Shown in pieces: positions 13,197 through 18,021 of a stretch of 18,021 nt of DNA. The number at the start of each line of letters is the position of its first letter. Within the stretch, counting starts at the first letter, position 1. The stretch spans positions 1-18,021 of the forward strand of contig JAIXXE010000125.1 of NCBI GenBank assembly GCA_027490875.1, in the 5' to 3' direction. The position numbers and the translations under genes were made by a program. The notes beneath the pieces are model-generated. The model saw nothing but the letters and a program-made list of their open reading frames with translations, was not told the origin of the DNA and did no database searches. Source of the DNA: Alphaproteobacteria bacterium. Its GTDB lineage: Bacteria > Pseudomonadota > Alphaproteobacteria > UBA2136 > UBA6156.

Positions 13197-13958
13197 CTAC
13201 GACTTCTTCCCCCGAAGCCATGAATAGACGGAACGTTGCAGATTGAAGGGCGACATGGCTTTACCCTCTGGGCGGCTCAGCAACTCCTCAGCGATAATAT
13301 GAGAAGCATGATGCCTAGATTGAAATTTACCTTCATTCCAACGTTTAAGAGCATAATCACGGGCAGGCTGTTTGGTAACGTGCCGAGATTTAGAGGCATT
13401 ACGTGCTACGAAAGAATTGGCCATTTTTTGGAAGTCGTGTTCTGAGGGGAGCAATAACTGTTCAAATCCAGCGCCACAGGCCGCAGCCAAAACTCCTGTA
13501 TATTCTAAAATCTCAGCCATACTTGTGAGGCCTCGTTCCTTCTGTTCTTTTTCATCCTCTACCGCACAAATAAGCTCACCAATTAAGTAAAAAAACGGCA
13601 AAGCCAATTCATAGCTTTTCTCTAAAGATAAACTTAATTGAGATGCTTTTTTCAAATATCCAAACTCATCATCATCTTTTATTATTTTTGCGACGAAGCT
13701 AGTCTTAAATGCATGCTGCATTTCATTATGAAATGATTTCTCTAAAATATAGAGAAACAACTGATTAATCTTACTCTCTCTATCAGTTAAATATTCTTCA
13801 TCATCCCTATCTGGAAGCCACTTTCTCATCACAAGTTGGCTAAATATCAGAATCTGGCGAATAGATTTTTCCCACCCCTCATAGTATTCGGAGTCACCGA
13901 AATCAGTGTGCAGAGGAACGTACCAAAAAAGCTCTTTTTCTGGTGTAAAAAAGTTCAT
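13197..13958 (-). CDS. Unrecognised 253-residue island protein
   Basis: No family is recognised. The protein starts MNFFTPEKELFWYVPLHTD and is acidic and helical through residues about 20-150 (EYYEGWEKSIRQILIF, RDDEEYLTDRESKINQLFLY). A fairly hydrophobic stretch FFYLIGELICAV at about 121-132 is too short to be a clear membrane segment. The C-terminal third turns basic (ARNASKSRHVTKQPARDYALKRWNEGKFQSRHHASHIIAEELLSR) and looks like a small DNA-binding or phage-regulator tail. The ATG at 13958 has a strong AGGAGG that overlaps the integrase stop region (11-nt gap), so it is translated with the integrase. Its place between integrase and excisionase suggests a role in element maintenance or regulation. 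Confidence 0.65.
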   Translation of the reverse strand: MNFFTPEKELFWYVPLHTDFGDSEYYEGWEKSIRQILIFSQLVMRKWLPDRDDEEYLTDRESKINQLFLYILEKSFHNEMQHAFKTSFVAKIIKDDDEFGYLKKASQLSLSLEKSYELALPFFYLIGELICAVEDEKEQKERGLTSMAEILEYTGVLAAACGAGFEQLLLPSEHDFQKMANSFVARNASKSRHVTKQPARDYALKRWNEGKFQSRHHASHIIAEELLSRPEGKAMSPFNLQRSVYSWLRGKKS

Positions 13959-13969
13959 TATTTAGCCTC

Positions 13970-15304
13970 CTACTTCGTTGTCATAAGCATCGCCGTCTGC
14001 GCCTTCTCCAACGCATCGCGGACAGGATCTAAATGCAGGCGAGAGTAGATTTGGGTAGAGATTTGGGACTTGTGGCCTAGAGATTTGCCGATGATAGGCA
14101 GGCTAGCCCCCGTAATGGCCTGATAGCTGCCCACAGTGCGCCGGATATCGTGAATGCGGAGGTCAAGCAGGCAGGGGGGCAGGTCAATCCCTTTAGCTTT
14201 AGCCTCCTTCTGGATGCCGCGATAAATAACTCGCCATACCTCTTCGTCGGCTAAGGCTTCTTCTCCGGCTTCGTCCCTTAGTTTTTTGCGGAGGGCGACT
14301 CCTATCTCGGCTACCTCTGGAATAAGCTCCCAAATCGCCAGCGTGGTCTTTTCACGAATGCGTTGCCAAGCCCGTTTGGGATCTACAAAGTGCCCTGCCC
14401 CGCCATGCTCACTAGGGAACACCCACGGACCAACCGCCATAGCCTTCCGCTTAGTTAGAATGCTCATAGCGGTTTCGGTCAGGGGGATGGTTACGGGCTC
14501 CCCGTTTTTGGTGTCTGGGATGCGCCATTGCTTGTGCTCCCAGTTAATATCCACCCACTGCATGGTCAGCACGTTGGTTTTACGGGCACCCGTGAGAAGC
14601 AAGATGAGAAAGTAATCGCGGGCAATCGGATTGGGCTCGGTCCGCAGGGCCTCATGAAAGAGGGGAAGCTCATGGGGGAGGATAAAACGATCACGGGAGC
14701 GCTCGCGGTGCTTCTTAAGCCCCAAAGCAGGGTTTACCCCCTCCCACCCCCATTCAATCCCCTTATTGTAGATAGCGCGGATACGTTCCAGAGTACGGTT
14801 AGATTGATAGAGGCCGTTCTCGCGAGTAATCTTATCCAACAGCTTCTGCACCTCGTGTTTAGTGATGGAAGACAGCTTGCGGGTATACCAGTGACTGAGG
14901 AATTTCTTTACCTCCCGTTCATCATACTGCCACGACTTCTTGTTGGGCTTGGAGTAGCGCTCCATGTACTCCTTGAAGAGCTGACCAAAGGTGGTTTCCT
15001 GCTGAAGTTTGTGTTTCTCAGCATTAGGGTTCTTCCCCTTCGCAACCTCTGATCGGGCAGTAAGAGCTGCCTCTCTGGCCTCCCCAACGCTCATAACGGG
15101 GAACTGACCCAAAATGATGCGCTCATCCCGCCCACGGATGCGCTTACGGATAAAGAAGCTGATACTGCCGGCGGGGGTAATATAAAGGCTAAGGCCTTTC
15201 TCCTTGGTATCCCGATAGGTGAGGGCACGGGTCTTGGGAGCCTTCAGGCGTTCTAAATCGGTTTTGGTAAAGTTGAACGTATCCGCCATTAGGGCATCTT
15301 TCAT
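13970..15304 (-). CDS. Tyrosine site-specific integrase of the island
   Basis: A 444-residue protein. The N-terminal arm-binding domain of the DUF4102 type (about 8-95) has LTYRDTKEKGLSLYITPAGS and the RIILGQFPVMSVGEAREAA block. A core-binding SAM-like domain follows (105-190). The catalytic domain has Arg241 (TGARKTNVL), Lys266, His385-x-x-Arg388 (RIHDIRRT), Gly410-His411 (LGHKS) and the nucleophile Tyr420 (STQIYSRL), so all catalytic residues are present. Between about 320 and 380 there is an extra Glu/Ala/Lys-rich segment of roughly 55-60 residues just before HxxR. It catalyses recombination between tRNA-fMet and the element. Two starts are possible: ATG 15304, or ATG 15289 (MADTFNF), which fits the family better. 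The 15304 start overlaps an arm-type repeat. Confidence 0.93.
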   Translation of the reverse strand: MKDALMADTFNFTKTDLERLKAPKTRALTYRDTKEKGLSLYITPAGSISFFIRKRIRGRDERIILGQFPVMSVGEAREAALTARSEVAKGKNPNAEKHKLQQETTFGQLFKEYMERYSKPNKKSWQYDEREVKKFLSHWYTRKLSSITKHEVQKLLDKITRENGLYQSNRTLERIRAIYNKGIEWGWEGVNPALGLKKHRERSRDRFILPHELPLFHEALRTEPNPIARDYFLILLLTGARKTNVLTMQWVDINWEHKQWRIPDTKNGEPVTIPLTETAMSILTKRKAMAVGPWVFPSEHGGAGHFVDPKRAWQRIREKTTLAIWELIPEVAEIGVALRKKLRDEAGEEALADEEVWRVIYRGIQKEAKAKGIDLPPCLLDLRIHDIRRTVGSYQAITGASLPIIGKSLGHKSQISTQIYSRLHLDPVRDALEKAQTAMLMTTK

Positions 15305-15342
15305 TGCCGCACCGTTGCCGCAATTTGGGTTCTATTGCCGCA
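15301..15342 (+). repeat. Right integrase arm-type repeats (three TTGCCGCA)
   Basis: TTGCCGCA occurs at 15304-15311, 15315-15322 and 15335-15342. The first two belong to the 22-nt block found exactly at 4049-4070. The sites lie between the integrase promoter and start codon, so integrase bound here could repress its own gene. Confidence 0.65.
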
Positions 15343-15367
15343 AACTGCATTAGGGTAGGTTAAGTTG

Positions 15368-15396
15368 ACGATACTCATAACCGTATGTAGTGTAAA
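15368..15396 (-). promoter_or_regulatory. Probable integrase promoter
   Basis: Read on the minus strand, TTTACA (15391-15396) is followed after 17 nt by TATCGT (15368-15373). The spacing is ideal and the boxes match the consensus moderately. The leader to the integrase ATG contains the three arm-type repeats. Confidence 0.4.
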
Positions 15397-15440
15397 GGGT
15401 AATTAGGATTAATTAAATTTTATCAAGCGATTAGAATTAT

Positions 15441-15487
15441 GGCTCATAACCTGAAGGTCGTTGGTTCAAATCCAGCCCCCGCAACCA
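15441..15487 (+). repeat. attR: orphan 3' half of the original tRNA-fMet
   Basis: It begins with the 18-nt core at 15441-15458 and continues through a full T arm (GTTGG/CCAGC), a perfectly paired acceptor 3' strand CCCCGC and CCA. No 5' half precedes it. It carries C48, as expected for a normal initiator tRNA, so it is most simply the displaced host 3' half. The frame starting at 15439 that runs through it is not a gene. Confidence 0.88.
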
Positions 15488-15645
15488 ATTTCTTTATCAA
15501 TCTGATTATTGCTGAGGTTGCGTGCTTCTTTAAAGATGGGTGCCTAGTCCTGTTCGTTCAGGTGCGTGGGATTGGGTCGATAGATTTCCTAAGGCATTGT
15601 TTTTCTCTATGTTGCAGAATTGGGGCAGGGGGTTGGCACGGCTTG

Positions 15646-15670
15646 GCCCGCCCAATTGACCTTGGCGGGC
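15646..15670. repeat. 7-bp GC-rich inverted repeat upstream of the fibre-like gene
   Basis: GCCCGCC (15646-15652) and GGCGGGC (15664-15670) are perfect reverse complements around 11 nt. The gap 15488-15692 otherwise shows nothing clear: no good promoter pair, and a plausible AGCAGGAA ribosome site at 15673-15680, about 12 nt before the ATG. The hairpin could affect translation of the gene. Confidence 0.3.
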
Positions 15671-15692
15671 AGAGCAGGAATAGTGTGGCTTA

Positions 15693-18021
15693 ATGGTTCG
15701 AAAAGGTGCCTTGCTATGGGTCTATGCTGCGCGGGGGCTGTGGCGCGGCCGTGCTGCGGGGCTTGGGTTAGGCCTGTTGTTGCCGCTCCTGATGGTTGGG
15801 GTGGCGCCAGCCCAGAGCTTTGTGGATGTGGCCACCATCTCGGCCACCATGGGCGTGAACGACGGGCGGATTTGCCTCGGTGAAGGCAGCCGGCGCGAGC
15901 TGGGGTGCCCCACCTACGCGCCGAGCGTGAGCAGCGGCGGCCTGCTGAACGCCACCAGCCTGCTAACCGGCGGGCTGACCGTGACCGGCGCCACCAGCGT
16001 CAGCACCCTTTCGGCCACCACCATTCAGGCGCTGAACTTCATCGGGAACGGCAGCGGGCTGACGGGCGTGGTGGCTTCGGCGACCGACCGGATTGTGAGC
16101 GGCACCACCAGCCTGGTGGTGAACACCAACACTGGCTTTGTCAGCCTAACCCAAAGCACGGGCAACACGGGGTGGTTTGACCCAACGCGTGGGCTGGTGA
16201 CTTTGGGCGTGAGTGCGACGGGCGGGATTAGTGGGACGACGGGGTATTTTGCAGGGAATGTGGGGATTGGGACGACAGCCGCTCAGGCCCAGCTTGATTT
16301 AACTAGCAATGCAGCCGCAGAGCGTGGCTTGTTTATCTGGAACCAGAATGCAGGTGGCTACCCTTCGTTGCGGCTTGGTGCCAGTGACCGTGGCACGGTA
16401 GGCGACATGTTGCTCTTTAACACAACGGCTGCAGTTGGTTTACGTGCACCTGCCACACGTCCCATTATTTTTGAGCCTTCGGGAACGGAAGTTATGCGTT
16501 TATCTGCAAATGGCAATGTGGGGATAGGAACAACTAACCCAACAGCCCCGCTAACAGTTAGCGGCAGCGCGAATATTTCCGGCACCGTGCGGGCGACGGC
16601 GTTTGTGGGCGATGGCAGCGGGCTGACCAACCTGCCCAGCAGCAGTATTTCAGTGGATAGAATCACCAGCGGCACCGTCAGCGCCATTGCCAACACGGCG
16701 AATGCGCGGATTGATATTTCGGGCAGCATCAACCTGCCCGCGCAAAACGTGGCGGGTACGACGGCGAACATGATTCGGCAGAATGGTAGCCCGTTTATCT
16801 CTACCTTCCGGCCCGTGGGGAATGATGGGAGTAACCTGTTTATTGGCGTGAACAGCGGCAACACCACCATGAGTTCATCTACGCCCGGTCAGGCCAGCTA
16901 TAACCTCGGCGTGGGGCAAGATACCTTGCGGAATATTACGTCCGGTTTCTTTAATACCGCTACTGGGTTTCAAGCGCTGCTTAATAATACCACGGGTAGG
17001 CAAAACACTGCGCATGGGTACCAGGCATTACAAGCCACCACCACGGGAATTCGTAATACCGCCAGTGGGGTATCGACGATGTTAAATAATACCACGGGTA
17101 GTCAGAACACTGGGTTGGGGGGGCAGGTGCTCTTTAGTAATACCACGGGTAATGATAACACTGGGTTGGGGATGAATGCGCTCTTTAATAATACCACGGG
17201 TAACACCAACACGGCGCTTGGTCACTTTACCGCCATTGGCATTACGACTGGCAGCTCCAACACCATTCTGGGTGCCAATGTGTGGGGGCTGCCTGCCGAC
17301 CTTTCCAGCACCATCATTCTGGCCGATGGCGATGGCAACCGCCGGATTTACGTGCATAACAACGGCTTTACGGGCATTAACCTGGCCAGCGGCACACTGC
17401 CAACGGCGATGCTGACTGTGAGCGGCAGCGCGAATATTTCCGGTACTGTGCGCGCCACGGCGTTTGTTGGCGATGGCAGCGGGCTGACCAACCTAAGCGT
17501 GAGCGGTGACCGGATTACCAGCGGCACCACCAGTGTGCTGGCGGTGAGCAACACCGGGTTCATCTCCTTCACGCAAAACAATGCTGTGACGGCGTGGTTC
17601 GACCCAACCCGCGGATTGGTAACAGTTGGCGTGAGTGCGACCGGCACGGTGAGCGCGACCCGGTTGTTCGTTCATAGTATTTCCACCACCGGCGGCCTGA
17701 CCTTGGTAAGCGGCACGGGTGGCGCTGGTGGTGGCTTTGGTGACCGCATCAGCACCACTGGTGTGACGAGCGGGGCCAACCTTGCGATGGTGGTGGCGAG
17801 TTCGGGCACGATCTCCTTCACGCTTGGCGGTACGGCTGCTGCGGCTTACCTGCACCCAAGCTTGGGCTTGGTGGCACCGGGGGTGAGCACCACGGGGATC
17901 ATCAGTGCGACCGAGTTCTTTACGGGTGGCCTGTTAACAGCCCTGCGGGTAACGGCGACCAACGTCTCGGCCTCGGTGGGTGACTTTACCCTGCTGCGGG
18001 CCGGGGGCATCAGCACCACGG
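15693..18021 (+). CDS. Large secreted repeat-rich fibre/adhesin-like protein (C-terminus outside window)
   Basis: One uninterrupted frame of at least 776 codons runs off the window. The ATG at 15693 is the first start after an in-frame stop at 15681. The N-terminus has a long signal peptide (basic RGLWRGR, hydrophobic GLGLGLLLPLLMVGV, cleavage near APAQS). The rest is Gly/Thr/Ser/Asn-rich with beta-solenoid-type repeats. WFDPTRGLVTLGVSATG recurs twice with a degenerate third copy. A 26-residue block with FVGDGSGLTNL is repeated at 16557-16634 and 17418-17495. NGNVGIGTTNP is of the kind seen in phage tail fibres ending in an intramolecular chaperone. Seven 17-residue units (GxxALxNNTTGxxNTAL) span 16911-17267. 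It is probably a cell-surface or fibre protein; a C-terminal chaperone or anchor would lie beyond the window. Confidence 0.8.
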   Translation, partial: MVRKGALLWVYAARGLWRGRAAGLGLGLLLPLLMVGVAPAQSFVDVATISATMGVNDGRICLGEGSRRELGCPTYAPSVSSGGLLNATSLLTGGLTVTGATSVSTLSATTIQALNFIGNGSGLTGVVASATDRIVSGTTSLVVNTNTGFVSLTQSTGNTGWFDPTRGLVTLGVSATGGISGTTGYFAGNVGIGTTAAQAQLDLTSNAAAERGLFIWNQNAGGYPSLRLGASDRGTVGDMLLFNTTAAVGLRAPATRPIIFEPSGTEVMRLSANGNVGIGTTNPTAPLTVSGSANISGTVRATAFVGDGSGLTNLPSSSISVDRITSGTVSAIANTANARIDISGSINLPAQNVAGTTANMIRQNGSPFISTFRPVGNDGSNLFIGVNSGNTTMSSSTPGQASYNLGVGQDTLRNITSGFFNTATGFQALLNNTTGRQNTAHGYQALQATTTGIRNTASGVSTMLNNTTGSQNTGLGGQVLFSNTTGNDNTGLGMNALFNNTTGNTNTALGHFTAIGITTGSSNTILGANVWGLPADLSSTIILADGDGNRRIYVHNNGFTGINLASGTLPTAMLTVSGSANISGTVRATAFVGDGSGLTNLSVSGDRITSGTTSVLAVSNTGFISFTQNNAVTAWFDPTRGLVTVGVSATGTVSATRLFVHSISTTGGLTLVSGTGGAGGGFGDRISTTGVTSGANLAMVVASSGTISFTLGGTAAAAYLHPSLGLVAPGVSTTGIISATEFFTGGLLTALRVTATNVSASVGDFTLLRAGGISTT
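16911..17267 (+). repeat. Seven tandem 51-nt (17-residue) repeats within the fibre-like gene
   Basis: Consecutive units read VGQDTLRNITSGFFNTA, TGFQALLNNTTGRQNTA, HGYQALQATTTGIRNTA, SGVSTMLNNTTGSQNTG, LGGQVLFSNTTGNDNTG, LGMNALFNNTTGNTNTA and LGHFTAIGITTGSSNTI. The DNA core AATACCACGGGTA recurs almost unchanged in the middle units, so recent duplication is likely. Confidence 0.8.

Noticed and set aside
14286..15052. Plus-strand frames opposite the integrase
   Set aside because: Shadows; the integrase carries every catalytic residue.
15439..15693. 84-codon frame starting in the attR tRNA fragment
   Set aside because: Its beginning is the orphan tRNA half, the rest shows no protein-like features, and it ends exactly at the start of the fibre gene.
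16911..17267. Regularly spaced repeats resembling a CRISPR array
   Set aside because: The period is a whole number of codons (51 nt), the frame stays open, the intervals are themselves similar, and no cas gene is present.
15905..17855. Short frames on both strands inside the repeat-rich region
   Set aside because: One uninterrupted frame from 15693 to the window end explains the whole region with coherent repeats; the others are by-products of its repetitive GC-rich DNA.

Overview
The window looks like the chromosome of an alphaproteobacterium carrying an integrated defence-type genomic island. The host call rests on a heat-shock sigma factor (rpoH) lying next to an RluD-type pseudouridine synthase, an adjacency typical of Alphaproteobacteria, and on the host gene families present. 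It is an inference: no rRNA is available to confirm it.

Left host flank (1-4003): the start of rpoH (minus strand, cut by the window edge), then rluD (minus). Next comes a tightly packed plus-strand operon of a chalcone-isomerase-like secreted protein, a DUF3833-type lipoprotein and a short-chain dehydrogenase. These are followed by tRNA-Gly(TCC) on the minus strand, a small Lys/Ala-rich protein with a C-terminal membrane segment, and tRNA-fMet(CAT) with its own promoter and terminator.

Island (about 3957-15487, 11.5 kb): it is bounded by a direct repeat of the 3' part of tRNA-fMet. The 47-nt copies match at 41 positions, and the first 18 nt, starting in the anticodon arm, are identical. A tyrosine integrase gene sits just inside the right end. 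Five copies of TTGCCGCA, two near the left end and three near the right, look like integrase arm sites. In order the cargo is: a Fic-family AMPylase-like protein behind a palindromic operator; an AT-rich two-gene unit of a GHKL ATPase and a Rossmann/methyltransferase-like protein; a convergent SIR2-like protein; a GATC-type restriction-modification set (MutH-family nuclease, beta-class and Dam-type alpha-class methyltransferases); a lipoprotein behind about 180 nt of DNA that could fold into a multi-hairpin, pseudoknotted RNA; and an integration module (HTH protein, excisionase-like protein, an unrecognised 253-residue protein, integrase). No phage structural, packaging, relaxase or conjugation genes are visible, so it is best described as an integrative genomic island or satellite-like element.

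Right host flank (15488-18021): one long open frame starts at 15693 and runs off the window (at least 776 codons). It encodes a secreted, repeat-rich fibre or adhesin-like protein.

Most interesting points: the GHKL ATPase plus methyltransferase-like pair as a candidate defence system, the structured leader at 11397-11577, and the evidence that integration replaced the 3' half of the initiator tRNA.
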